From Narthecium ossifragum (Eukaryota > Streptophyta > Magnoliopsida > Dioscoreales > Nartheciaceae): a stretch of 64,000 nt of DNA. The DNA is taken from positions 35,702,527 to 35,766,526 of the forward strand of contig OY986964.1 in the NCBI GenBank assembly GCA_963920575.1, given 5' to 3'. Under the pieces are notes generated by a model. That model was given only the letters and a program-made list of their open reading frames with translations. It searched no databases and was not told the origin of the DNA. The position numbers and the translations under genes were made by a program. How positions within the stretch are numbered: position 1 is the first letter of the stretch; every line of letters begins with the position of its first letter. Shown in pieces: positions 52,601 to 63,713 of this stretch.

Positions 52601-55330
52601 TACACCTCCAATGCTCTTACCATTTTCTGTGAGGATCATGGCATTATCCATGAAGTTACTGCACCCTATTCTCCTCAGTCTAATGGAGTGGCTGAAAGGA
52701 AGAATAGAACTTTAATGGATATGGTTAACTCTATGTTGATTAGTTCAGGTGCACATGAGAACTTGTGGGGGGAAGCATTGCTTACTGCATGTTATATCTT
52801 GAATAGGATTCCATTCAAGACTAGTGATAAGACACCTTATGAACTTTGGAAAAGGAGAAAACCCAACTTTTGTCATCTCAAAGTGTGGGGGTGCTTAGCT
52901 AAGGTCAAAATCCCTGAAAATAAAAGGGATAAAATTGGACCTAAGACTATTGATGCTGCCTTTATTGGATATGCATCTAACAGCAATGCCAATAGATTCT
53001 TAGCAGTAAACTCTAATGTTAGTAGCATCGCAACCAACACTATCACAGAGACTAGAGATGCAGTTTACTATGAGAACATCTTTCCCTTCAAGACTAGAAT
53101 TAGTAGTGATGTTAATGGCAATTCTCTTGCTAGCTCTTCTAGAACAAGACCTAGAGATAATGATCTTGAAATCCAACCTAGGAGAAGCACAAGACCTAGG
53201 ATAGAAAAGAACTTTGGTGATGACTATTATGTCTTCTTAGTAGAAGACACACCGACCACTTATGAGGAAGCTTTTGCCTCAATTGATTCTCCATTTTGGA
53301 AAGAGGCCATAAACAATGAGATGCAATCTATTATTCAAAAACAAACTTGGACCTTGGTTGATTTACCTCCAGGTTGCAAGCCAATTGGTTGCAAATGGAT
53401 ATTCAAGACGAAACTTAGACCAGATGGAACTGTAGAAAAATACAAGGCCAAATTAGTAGCCAAAGGCTTTACTCAAAAGCCAGGTGCAGATTACTTTGAT
53501 GTGTATGCTCCTGTAGCTAGAATTACTACTATTAGAGTACTCATTGCATTAGCTTCTATTCATAACTTGGTTGTCCATCAGATGGACGTAAAAACAGCAT
53601 TCTTGAATGGTGATTTAGATGAAGAGCTTTACATGGAGCAACCAGAGGGATTTGTAGCCCCTGGTCAAGAAAAGAAAGTTTGCAAATTGATCAGGTCCTT
53701 GTATGGACTTAAACAAGCTCCAAAACAATGACATGAAAAATTTGATGAAGTTATTTTAGCTTATGGTTTTCATATCAATAGTACTGACGAATGTGTTTAT
53801 TTTAAGAGCTTTGGAACTGATCATGTCATTTTATGCTTGTGTGTAGATGATATCTTGATTTTTGGTACTTGTATTAGTGTAGTTAATGAGGTAAAGTCTA
53901 TTTTGTCTCATAATTTTGATATGAAGAACTTAGGAGTAGCAAATGTCATTCTCAATACCAAAATCATTAGGAGCTCCAATGAGATTATAATGTCTCAAAG
54001 CCATTATGTAGAAAAATTGCTAACTAAGTTTGGCTATTTGGATTCTAAACCTGTTAGCACACCATATGACTCTAGCATTCACCTTAAGAAGAATTTAAGA
54101 GAACCAGTTTCACAAGCTAGATATGCTCAAATTATAGGATCCTTAGGTTTCTTGACCAATTATACTAGACCTGACATTTCCTATGCTGTAAATAGACTTA
54201 GTAGATATATTAGCAGTCCTAGTAGAGAACATTGGAATGCCTTAGAAAGAGTACGTAGGTATCTTAGAGGAACTACAACATATGGACTTCACTTTAGTGG
54301 TTATCCTGGTGTTATAGAAGGATATAGCGATGCTAATTGGATTAGTGACTCTGTAGATGTTAAATCTACTACTGGTTTTGTTTTCCTCTTAAGAGGAGCT
54401 GCTGTTTCATGGAAATCTTCAAAGCAAACTGTTATAGCTAGGAGCACTATGGAATCTGAATTAATTGCTTTAGATACTACCTTTATTGAAGCCGAGTGGC
54501 TTAGAGATTTATTAATTGACATGCCTCTTATTGAAAAACCATTACCTGCTATACATGTTCATTGTGATTGCAGGGCCGCTATTGATAAATGCAGCCAAGA
54601 GAATGCAAGCGTGAAAATGAACAGAGATCTGAAAGTGAGGCACAAATCATTGAGATACAAATTGAAGAACAATATGGTAGCCCTACAATTTGTGAAATCT
54701 AAGAGAAATTTAGCTGATCAGCTTACTAAAGGGCTCTCTAGGACAGTGGTCTTAGAATCGTCGAGGGGGATGGAGTTAAGCCCATAAGAAGGTACACCGG
54801 CGGTGGCAACCCTACCTCTTGGAGGTTCAAAGGGTAGAAACAAGCCGAATAGGTGACCATGAGGAGCACTAATAATGTCTCCCATCCCTATGGCGACAGT
54901 GCTCATAAATGTAAGGGTTAGGTTGAATCTATACATTCTTAATAGGTCCAAGACCCTAGAGGCGAGATACTACCTTACAAGTATCTTTTGAGGACTTACC
55001 TATATGTGTGAAGTCGTGAGGCCGCGACTTTGGGAGGTGGGCTAATCCCTAAAATCACACATGAAATAGATACACGCGCATGGCCATAATAGCGCAACCC
55101 GCTTAGAACTCAACTAAGGAGATACTATGTGTGCAGCTTGTAGAAATCTGATTCATGGGCCTGGTTCAAGGCGAAGTCCACCAAGTGCACCACAGATGTA
55201 TATAGCTGTCACTAAGTGAAGGTTCAAACCCGAAAGGTACCTTCACCTATTACATAGTATGGGATGCCATGTCTTCGTTCTTCTATTCTTTGTGTCCTTT
55301 GTGTTGAAATTCTTAAATCATGTGAGGGAT

Positions 55331-55900
55331 TGTTGGTTTTAAAGGTACAAATGTGATTTAAGAATTTAGTTTTATAGACATACATGTTATATTGAACATT
55401 AACTTTTATTAGATTTGTTTGGGCCCACAACTAGGATCCTCCCAGCCCCTTTGTTCATTTCCTATGCTTAGGAACTTGTTTAAATCTTTTAAAGATCACC
55501 TTTATTGAAAAGCCTGCTGCTCTTTATGGGAATAGGTTAGCCTCTCCAACAGTTATATAGTGAGCCCTCCTTCCCTTATTGTTGGGTGCTTTTGAGTTCA
55601 TCTCTTCCCTCTTCTTCATGGTTTTCTTTGGCTGGCATCCTTCACTCTCTCATTGAGTTCATTAAGCTTTCTCAAGATCGTGCTATTGAGAAGGAAAAGG
55701 AGTTGTATCTCTAGGAGTGACTGCCGGAGCTTTGCATGTGAAGGGGCAATATCACTCTTAGGACAGCGAATATCGCGCCTCTCCTCACAACTATTTTCTC
55801 AAACTTTTTTTATGCTTTAATCATCTCATTTTCTGTTTTATATCCGCAGATTTGAAAGTTAATTACATCTCTAAAACTGTTTTGACTCATATATCTAACA
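55331..55900 (+). repeat. 3' LTR of the copia element (570 bp)
   Basis: Starts TGTTGGTTTTAAAGG and ends ATATCTAACA; 2 bp longer than the 5' LTR because of an extra AT near the end. Confidence 0.95.
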
Positions 55901-56081
55901 TTTATCACTTAAGTGGGATTTTGGGTCGGTGGAATAAAGGTTGCAACGTTGGAGGACATAAGCTTTTGGACACGTAACTCCTGGAGGAATCCTGGGGACC
56001 AAGGAATGGAGATTAGGAACGTACGACACAATGAATATGGTCTGAGGTAATGTCTGACTAAACAAATGCTCAAAGATTATT

Positions 56082-56490
56082 TTTTTTTAATTTTTTTTTT
56101 TATGAGATCATCGTATGTCTAAGAAGCAAGATAGGTTACAGCACAAGTCTTATAGGTCAGGTTAAGCAGCACTGACCCAACTCGCTGGACCAAAGGAACT
56201 CTCGACGGCAAGCCCGGGCAGCGGTATCAACCATCGCATTACAATCGATCCCGTGAGATATATAAAAAAAGCACGATCCAAAATGCAAAACGACCCACCA
56301 TATCTCCCTAACAATGCTTCCGAATTGCCATCCTCTCAATCCATTTAGGATTTGAACGGCAACCATGTAATCAGATTCTAAAATCACCTTTTTCATACCC
56401 AAAGCAGTAGCATTCCTAAAAGCTTCTAGAAGCGCTATCATTTCTCCATGTAGCCGATGACACTCTATTAATAGGCATGGAGGGAACAAG
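56082..56490 (-). pseudogene. LINE retrotransposon remnant: RNase H-like domain (RVT_3) and A tail
   Basis: The minus frame 56489-56157 reads as the RNase H-like domain found at the C-terminus of plant LINE ORF2 (ALLEAFRNATALGMKKVILE, ESDYMVAVQILNG, ending near ISHGIDCNAMVDTAARACR). Downstream on the same strand an A-rich tail appears as the T run 56082-56101. No reverse transcriptase remains, so it is strongly 5' truncated. A target duplication was not found. Confidence 0.75.
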
Positions 56491-57797
56491 GGTTAGTGGC
56501 TATAAATTTTCTTGCAATTAATACAATTATTATATATTTTTGTGAAGGAAATAAAAAAATTACTATCATTAAAACAAAAGTAATGGAAAACAATAGAGAT
56601 GAATTTTGTTTCACCATCACAAATATTATTAATAAATAATACATATGGGTTATCAAATCATTTAGAGAGCGGAAAAGATTTTTCTATAGAAAAATTTCCA
56701 TTATGTATATAGTTTATGAAAGATTTTTCTATAGAAAAATCACTATTATGAATATAGTTTATAAAACAATTTACTACCGCAGGTTGATAATCGGATGGAT
56801 CTTTTTTCTGCATGTTTAAATTGCTCATGCGTGAAATTTTTTCGATTAAACAGGTTTATACTTTATAAGTAAAACCAAAGCAGTTACATTAAAAACTTAG
56901 ATATGGTTTAGTATTCTTAAAGTCCTTATGCTTTGTTTGGTTACCCCTTTGACCATGGGAGAGGGAGTGGGAGAGGGAGTCACAACTCCCTCCGCCGTGT
57001 TTGGTTGGTATTTAAGCACGGGAGAGGCGACTCCCTCTCCCGAGCTCTCCGATGACGGAAGGAAACCGGACTCCTTCCGAAATTGAGAGGAATTCTGTTT
57101 CCTTTTCCTCCGTTTTGGTCAACGCAAAAAAGAGTACTAAAATACCCCTCTTAAAAATTATGTATCTTTTAAAAGATCTAATTATAGCCATCAGATTTAG
57201 GGGTATATTAGTAACTTCAATATCATTCATGCGCTTTCCCATCTTAATTTGGTCATACCAACCACAAACAACGTCTTTCCCTCTCTCTCTCTCTCCCTAT
57301 ACCTCTCCAGTCATGCAACCAAACGCACCCTTAGATAATTAGCATCCCTTTGGCCTTAAGTTAGTGCCGTCCCTGAATCATGGTTGGCCTGCATTTAAAG
57401 TACTGGGAACCCAAACAGCCACCCCCCCCCCCCCCCCTCCCGGCGCCCAAATTAGAGGTTGCCTGCATTTAAAGTACTGGGAACCCAACAGCCCCCGCCC
57501 CCCCAAATTGGTTTGCAGGCTTTATAAATCTACAGAGGTTGCCTGCATTCAGTGTGATGCTAGACAGTGACATGCATGGGACTGTGACTACAACAGGTTA
57601 GGTTGATACTTGACAGGCAACATGTCCAACATTTATTTGCATCTGGTGCTACTGTACCATGTAAGTCAAATTCTATTTGCTGATATTTAGTTGTGCTACA
57701 AGAGTGAAGATGATTCGAAAATGTGTGCTCGATCGGTGAGTGGGAATTAGGTAACTCTAAAAAAAAAAAGACCGGTATAGTTGTGCTACAAGGGTTA
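56491..57797. other. Non-coding stretch with a possible MITE and a C-rich duplication
   Basis: 56660-56760 has two copies of GAAAGATTTTTCTATAGAAAAAT-like sequence. 56935-57335 starts CTTTGTTTGGTTACC and ends with the reverse of GGTGCGTTTGGTTGC, a plausible Tourist/hAT-type MITE with poorly fixed ends. The C-rich duplication is listed separately. Confidence 0.4.
57382..57560. repeat. Tandem duplication with C tracts
   Basis: TGCCTGCATTTAAAGTACTGGGAACCCAA occurs at about 57387 and 57460 (the first copy reads GGCCTGC). Each is followed by a CAGCC and C run; a third partial GGTTGCCTGCATT lies at 57537. Confidence 0.8.
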
Positions 57798-58042
57798 TCA
57801 TCTTTATATAATATGATAGTTAATAATGAAACTTTTGGTTTGTCCTAATGACGTCTTATGTGATAGGGATGATCCTAGGTGGAGCCTAGTTGGAGGGGAG
57901 TTAGTGGGAGAGGTGGGAAGTTAGTGGGGGGAGTTAGTGAGAGAGGTGGAAAGTTAGTGGGGGAGTTAAGGGGTTAGTAGGGGAGATGGGGAGATGGGGA
58001 GAGAGGGTAGTTACCCTGCCAGGTGATAGGGGAATTTACTAG
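57798..58042 (+). mobile_element. Non-autonomous Helitron, 245 bp, same family as the ADH intron array
   Basis: The 5' end is TCATCTTTATATAATATGATAG preceded by A. The 3' end has the hairpin CCCTGCCAGGTGATAGGG, then GAATTTACTAG followed by T, matching the Helitron rule (TC...CTRR at an A/T target). The interior is GGGAGTTAGTGGGAG-rich, the complement of the intron units. No coding capacity. Confidence 0.75.
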
Positions 58043-58873
58043 TAGTTTTATAGAGAGAAACATGAGAGGAGAAAGATCATAGAGGCTAAGAATCCGTTCT
58101 TGGTATCGTAATAAGGTACGACTACTCTCATGTCTTGAGAAATCATGGATGCTTTGAAAGTTAAAACTCCGAGACACCATAATTTTATGAGTACCGTGAT
58201 GAAAACATGGGTGATCCCTAGTGCACTATATGATGGGCAGCTTACTGTAATTAACCCCGTCCAACTCATGGCCCACAGTTGCAATGCGATCTTGGACTTG
58301 GACCTTCGTCCAGGACTCCAACCTTATGGAAAGGCCTGTAGGCCGTGGCCCATATACATGTAACATATCAAATTAATTGGACCTTGTTCCAATTGGTACT
58401 GGTGGATATGTTTTTATGGTAAACAAAAATTAAGATCTTCACATCTTTTAAATAAGTACATCATATCTACTTACGGTTTGCAAATTAATATATAACTATG
58501 ATTTCTTTAAGTGGGCACTCAAATCTGGAATGCTGGTTATTTTAGAAGGTATATTAATATTTGTCAACAAATGCCATGGTCGTCCAATTACGACAAACAT
58601 AACTGTGAAAGTGAACCAAGACCTTACAGCTTATAATAATAGTCTGAGAGAAGAGGCTTAAAACAACCATCTACCTATATCTTAATAGAACAATACAAGC
58701 CTTTCTAGCTGGCTTACTAAAACGTTAATGGCTCAGTTTGGTTTGTTGTATAGTATAGGAATATATTATTATATAAGCATACAGTGGATAGTTAATTAAT
58801 AATAGCTTTTAATAATATATAGTGTTTCCTGCAACACAGGATAAGTTGTGTAGGAAAGTTATATTATACAATA
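58043..58873. other. Non-coding stretch between Helitron and MULE-type MITE
   Basis: An open frame at 58145-58363 has no recognisable domain. The rest is AT-rich. Nothing identified. Confidence 0.4.
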
Positions 58874-59558
58874 GGGTAAATTACTGTTTTGGGCCCTGTG
58901 GTTTTCACCATATTTCATTTTGGGCCATGTGGTTTAAAATCTTTTAAATTAGGCCTTATGGTTTTGATTTTGTAACAATTAAGGCCCTCAAGCCAACGCC
59001 GTTAATCGCCGTTGACGGCAAATGAGTCACGTGACATCACGTGATATCACATCATTTCGATTTGGGCCCTGTGGTTTTCAAAATGTTTCATTTTGAGCCA
59101 TTTGGTTTAAAATCTTTCAAACAAGGCCCTATTGTTTTGATTTTGTAACGCTTAAGGCCCTCAGCCGACGCCGTTAACCCCACTTAACAGCAAATATGGT
59201 GAAAAAAGGAGGACGACCGTTCGAATTACATGATGTCACGTTACTCATTTGCCGTCAAAGAGGATTAACGGCGTCGGCCTAAGGGCCTTAAGCATTACAA
59301 AATCAAAACCATAGGACTTTGTTTGAAAGATTTTAAACCACATGGCTCAAAATGAAATATTTTGAAAATCACAGGACCCAAATTAAAATCACGTGATATC
59401 ACGTGATTCATTTGCCGTCAACGGGGATTAACGGCGTTGGTCTGAGGGCTTTAATTGTTACAAAATCAAAACCATAGTGCCTAATTTGAAAGATTTTAAA
59501 CCATATGATCCAAATGAAACATGGTGAAAACCACAGGGCCCAAAAGAGTAATTTAGCC
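58874..59558. mobile_element. MULE-type MITE built of nested inverted repeats (685 bp)
   Basis: Ends GGGTAAATTACTGTTTTGGG and, reversed, GGCTAAATTACTCTTTTGGG. Two related arms in forward orientation (58885-59045, 59060-59215) are mirrored by two in reverse (59225-59375, 59395-59545), all carrying GGGCCCTGTGGTTTTCA, TAAGGCCCTCAGCC and GCCGTTAA words. The flanks are TTATACAATA (58864-58873) and TTATATAATA (59559-59568), a 10-bp duplication with one mismatch. The whole element can fold on itself. Confidence 0.75.
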
Positions 59559-59747
59559 TTATATAATATTTGGTTGACAATAGGAAACAATGATGTATAG
59601 TATAATACACTAAAAAAACACAATTCAATGGCATTTAATTTAGTGACGCCCTTTATAAGCGTCACAATTGGATGCAATTAGCGGCGGTATTCACGACCGT
59701 CGCTAAATATGATATGATAGTGGCATTTTATATTAAAATGCCACTAA

Positions 59748-59962
59748 GGGTGCGTTTGGCATCCAGCAGAGACGAGCGGATCCCATTTGCGGGATCCCGC
59801 CATTTGGATTCCGCACGGATTTCACGTGGAGGGCGGATCCCACTTTCGACGTCGAGCGGCGTCCGCTCGAATCGAGCGGACGCCGTGGCCGGTATCCACC
59901 GGCGCGGATATCGTCCCGTGGATCTCACAAATCCCACGAATCCGTGGGATCCAAACATACCC
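59748..59962. mobile_element. Tourist-like MITE nested in the CACTA element (215 bp)
   Basis: Ends GGGTGCGTTTGGCATCC and, reversed, GGGTATGTTTGGATCC. TAA flanks on both sides (59745-59747 and 59963-59965). The interior is unusually GC-rich with many GGATCC / GCGGATCC words. Confidence 0.75.
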
Positions 59963-60539
59963 TAAGTATCTTTGTTTTGAGACCTTTTCATAAGAACGCC
60001 GTTACTTATAGAAGTTGTAGCAGCGTTTATAAAAGAACACCACTGTTTATAGGAACTTCAATGGCATTTTTTGTAAACACCATTACTTGTAGAAATTTTA
60101 CTGCGTTTACATAAGAACGCCCCTACTCGTAGAAACTTTAATGACATTTAAAGAAAGAGAAGTGATTGGGGTACATGTCACGTAGGCATGTGCATCGTAC
60201 ATGACCACTTTTAATGTTCCAGATCTACTCACATCCGTTGGTCCCTAAATTTCCTAGCTCAAAATTTCCTAGCTCAACTTGAAGCTCTCTGAGCCAACAT
60301 TTCCCAACTCAAGTGCTATGAGTGAATCTGGGCTAAGTTACCTATGCTGTTTTGCAGGCTTAGAGCTATTGATTCAAGCTCAGATTTTTTTAATTATAAA
60401 TTATATATTTGAAATAAAATTATTATTTCACTAAACAACGCCATAAAAGCACCTCAAAATAGTGGTGTAAACAAATGCCATGAAATAACCGCCACCTCTA
60501 TTACATGTCTTTGAAATAAACACCACTAAATATAATTAA

Positions 60540-61064
60540 CTAGGTGGGACCCCTGCCACCTGGTAGGGTAACCATCAGATTAATGGATGATTCGGTTATA
60601 AAAACCGAATTTGATTAATGGATTAGTATGGATATCATATAAGGTTAACATTATAAGGGGGCGGTTATGCATAACCGTTTTTGCTCTTATAATGTTGATG
60701 TATATTTAAAACTAACCTAGAGAATATAATAAAAATATACAAAGTTAACTTAGGAAAATATACATGTAAATAAACTAATATAAGGGAAACGGTTGTAACC
60801 GTTATTGCTCCTTATAAGGTTGATATATATATATATATATATACACTAGGTGGGCCCCCTGCCACCTGGCAGGGTAACCATCAGTTAATGGGTGATTCGG
60901 TTATAAAAACCGAATTTGATTAATGAATTAGTATGGATATTATATAAGGTTGATTATATTAGATTGATATACTATAACTATAGAATATATATATAACTGT
61001 ATGAATTAAATCAATCTTATAAGGGGTGGTTATGCATAACCGTTTTTGCTCCTTATAAGGTTGA
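60540..61064 (-). mobile_element. Pair of tandem Helitrons inserted in copy 1
   Basis: Units 60540-60823 and 60846-61064, same orientation and family: both begin CTAGGTGGG with the palindrome CCTGCCACCTGG(C/T)AGG and GTAACCATCAG, contain GATTCGGTTATAAAAACCGAAT, and end GCTCCTTATAAGGTTGA (minus-strand 5' TCAACCTTATAAGGAGC). They are separated by 22 bp of TA repeat. The pair sits exactly between A 60539 and T 61065. The unduplicated site in copy 2 reads TAATTAATGGTG with nothing inserted. Confidence 0.8.
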
Positions 61065-61552
61065 TGGTGATGGTATTTCGATATTTTTTATTGACCCAAA
61101 AAAGCGCTACTAAATATTTATTCATGTTTCCAGGCCAATAACAGCGTTTGTTGAGCGCTGATGATGTGTATTTTTTTTGTAGTAATATAACATCATAATA
61201 CATACGGCAATCCTATATCCCTATACATTATGTATTGGACACCTATATTTATTAATGCATATAACAATGACTGATATTATTCTCAAGACATACAAACACG
61301 GTTATGATGATATTATTCTCAAGACATACAAACACGGTTATGATGATTAATAACAATAATAATAAAGCCGGCATTTATTATTTGAAATAAAATTATTATT
61401 TCACTAAACGCCGCAAATAAATCCTTAAAACGCCCCCATAAGATCGCCTCAAAATAGCGGCGCAAACAAATGCTACAAAATAACCGCCACCTCTGTTACA
61501 TGTCTTTGATATAAACGCCACTAAATATAATTAATGGTGATGGTATTTCGAC

Positions 61553-63003
61553 CAATGGCGAAACCAGGATGAGACTTAAGGGGGGGCGAAATCTAAAGCA
61601 AAATGACTATTTTTTTTTTCTTTCAACTAATACAAAAAATACCTTAGAATTATAATATCGAACATTAAGGAATAAAAACAATACAAATATTAAAACCGAT
61701 GTTAAACGAATGCGATATGCATTCTCTTGGTCATGCCCATGTGCGGAAAATATGTGCAACACACTTTGCCGCTGATTTCTGAGTATCTCACATTTTTCTC
61801 TAGCTTCATTGTGAAAACTATTATGGGCACCAACATGTTCACCAAATCTTTCTATTGCCTTTTTCCAATTGTTGAATCCTGTACATGTAAACACATCTTC
61901 TCCGCCTTGTTCTCCTTGAGATTTCCTAAACAGATAACACCATAAACAATACGCCGCATCCTTTGATACACTGTATTCCAACCACTCATAGTCTTTGAAC
62001 CATGTCTCCCTAAAACTCCTCATATCTTTTCCATATTTTTTCTTGGGAAATTTATGACCAAACGGTTGACAAGAGCCTTTGATCAAGTACCCCTACGAAT
62101 TTCATCCCTAATCCCAACATCATATGTTTCAATGGGTTTACGCAACCCTGAGTCACCAACAATATCATTCGGATTAATTAAACTAGTTCGGGGTCTTTTT
62201 GAACTAGTATTCTCTGAAGTAGTATGCAAGCCATGAGTATTAGACGATTCACCGCTTGGGTTGCTTCGTGATTTTTTTATCACAAACTTATCTATTATTT
62301 AAATAAAACAAAACAAATATATAAATAAAAATACAACAATTAGAAATCAAACTAATCTATTATAAATATTTTATAAATTATCAAATAGTTAACTAAATCC
62401 TAACAAATAAATAATTAACTAAATCAAACTAATAAATTATAAATCTTAACATTAACAAATAATTAACTAAATCAAATAAAAAAATTAAAAGAAACATACC
62501 TTGCTGCCTACTTTGCTTCACAGCTTCAGTGTTTAAAAAAGGGATGCTTCATGCTTCTCGATCTCCTCTGTTCTCTCTGCAACAGAGAGGAAGCCGGAGG
62601 CGGCCGTGCCGTGGAGTCGTGGACGGTGGACCCGTGGTCTGTGGAGGCGTGGAGCGGTGGAGGAATGGGACTATGGGAGGACGAAGGGGCCTTGGAGTTG
62701 GTGGGCAGGGCGCTGGAAGAGGAGGCGTCGCTGGAGCCGGAGGAGGTGGCGGTGAGCCGGTGACGTCGATGGACGATGACTATGAGGCGGTGGTCCGGTG
62801 AATGGAAAAGGGCGGCGTCGGGACTCGGGAGGGATGGGTTGGGGCTGGGAGCCTGGAAAGATAGGAGACGAAGGGGCTGCCACTCTAGCGAGTAGCAACT
62901 AGTGTGAAGCAGTGAAGGTGAAGGGGAGGGTGGGGGGGGGGGGGGGATTCCGGCGTTGCCAGGGGGGGCGGCCGCCCCCCCTCGCCCCCTGGTTCCGCCA
63001 CTG
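61553..63003. mobile_element. hAT transposon, internally deleted (1,451 bp)
   Basis: Ends CAATGGCGAAACCAGG and, reversed from the right, CAGTGGCGGAACCAGG. An exact 8-bp target duplication ATTTCGAC (61545-61552 and 63004-63011), as expected for hAT. It carries the N-terminal part of a TTF-zinc-finger transposase on the minus strand. 62530-62900 is GC-rich, followed by a G run and C-rich sequence. The empty site is present in copy 1 (GGTATTTCGATATTTT). Confidence 0.9.
61607..62283 (-). pseudogene. hAT-type transposase fragment: TTF zinc finger, frameshifted
   Basis: Minus frame 62283-62083 (MIKKSRSNPS...VGDSGLRKPIETYDVGIRDEIRR) leads into a second frame 62086-61607 (KGSCQPFGHKFPKKKYGKD, WFKDYEWLEYSVSKDAAYCL, CYLFRKS). 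Together they match the start of plant TTF-type zinc finger / DUF4371 transposases. The two frames overlap at about 62084-62090, beside a short G run, so one frameshift separates them. Similarity stops near 61690 after NAYRIRLT, where the catalytic hAT domain should begin. Non-functional. Confidence 0.75.
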
Positions 63004-63141
63004 ATTTCGACATTTTTTATTGACCCAAAAAAGCACTACTAAATATTTATTCGTGTTTCTAGGCTAATAACAACGTTTGTGGAGCGACGCTAATGTGTAT
63101 TTTTTTTGTAGTGATATAACATCATAATACATATGGTAATC

Positions 63142-63713
63142 TGGCGCAGGGTAAACGTGAACCTCTCTATGGGAGAGACAATCAGATTTCTCAAGGGGAG
63201 AAACCAAAAACCCTAATTTTTATTCATCATCAAAACTGACTTTTACAAACCCTAAGTCCTCCTTTTATAGGTTTAAAAAGAGACCAGACCAACTCATACA
63301 TGGACTCTGATATGAATTAACCTAATCCAGGTAACTAAACCCAGAATTCAAATAGGAGAAAACCAATTAGAAATAGGAAATTTGCTAAAACTGGAAAGAC
63401 CGAACAAACTGCTTAAAAATGAAAGTTTTTCACTAAAACGATATTTTAAGCCAAAGCAAAAGGAATCTGGAGATTCGAAGGTCAAGGTCATAGAGAGATC
63501 TTCGATCTCTGATGAATCATGACAGGCTCGTCGAGCCGGTCGTTTCGACTAGTCGCACGCCCCGATCGGACGTCGTGGTCGAAAGTTATGTCCATCCGAC
63601 GGTCGGGGTCGTACGAAGATCTGAGTCGGACGGATGGAGTTCGAACGCGTCCGGATCGCCTCGGGGGCTGCTCCGGATCGGACTCGATCAGGTCTGGGCT
63701 TGGTCCTGCATCA
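63142..63713. mobile_element. Solo LTR (572 bp) with target duplication TAATC
   Basis: Begins TGGCGCAGGG and ends CCTGCATCA; exact 5-bp repeats TAATC at 63137-63141 and 63714-63718. The right half is GC-rich with CGATCGGAC and TCCGGATCG words. The homologous unoccupied site is in copy 1 (ACGGCAATCCTATATCCC, about 61205). No internal retroelement sequence. Confidence 0.85.

Larger units (their letters stand above)
49961..54787 (+). pseudogene. copia pol region (zinc knuckle, protease, integrase, RT, RNase H), interrupted
   Basis: In one frame after the gag stop: a CCHC knuckle ([14 protein letters not shown]), protease site WWIDTGA, the pre-integrase HLWHGRLGH motif and its CEIC partner, integrase DDE core with SDRGGEY, then a 1,558-bp insertion (51043-52600). 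Integrase resumes with the SPQSNGVAERKNRT segment, followed by the RT domain with the KAKLVAKGFTQ motif, a TGA at 53729-53731 where this family has Trp in the APKQWH motif, the catalytic CVDDILIF box, and RNase H motifs SDANW and STMESE. The end is at 54787. Apart from those breaks the frame is clean. Confidence 0.92.
48073..55900 (+). mobile_element. Ty1/copia LTR retrotransposon, full length but defective
   Basis: Two LTRs (48073-48640 and 55331-55900) start TGTT and end AACA and are flanked by the exact 5-bp duplication TTTAT (48068-48072 and 55901-55905). The inner domain order is gag, zinc knuckle, protease, integrase, reverse transcriptase, RNase H, which defines copia. By eye the LTRs differ at about 15 positions plus one 2-bp indel, roughly 2.7%. 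A purine-rich GTGAGGGAT lies just before the 3' LTR. The usual initiator-Met primer site TGGTATCAGAGC is not seen after the 5' LTR. Coding is broken by a TAA at 49958, a TGA at 53729 and a nested solo LTR. The element cannot be autonomous as it stands. Confidence 0.95.
59608..61184. mobile_element. Non-autonomous CACTA element (contains a MITE and two Helitrons)
   Basis: The left end is CACTAAAAAAACACA. The right end reads (reverse complement) TACTACAAAAAAAATACACA, and CACTACAAAAAAAATACACA in the duplicated copy at 63113. Flanked by ATA on both sides (59605-59607 and 61185-61187), the 3-bp duplication of this superfamily. Subterminal repeats of the type AAGAACRCCRYTACTTATAGAA recur at 59990-60130. 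Excluding the nested MITE and Helitrons it is about 0.84 kb and has no transposase. Confidence 0.75.

Noticed and set aside
57686..57796. Repeat of AGTTGTGCTACAAG at both ends of a 90-bp segment
   Set aside because: Could be a target duplication of a small insertion, but the enclosed sequence shows no element ends.
59728..59993. Overlapping open frames near 59.8 kb
   Set aside because: They fall inside a GC-rich Tourist-like MITE with TIRs and TAA duplications.
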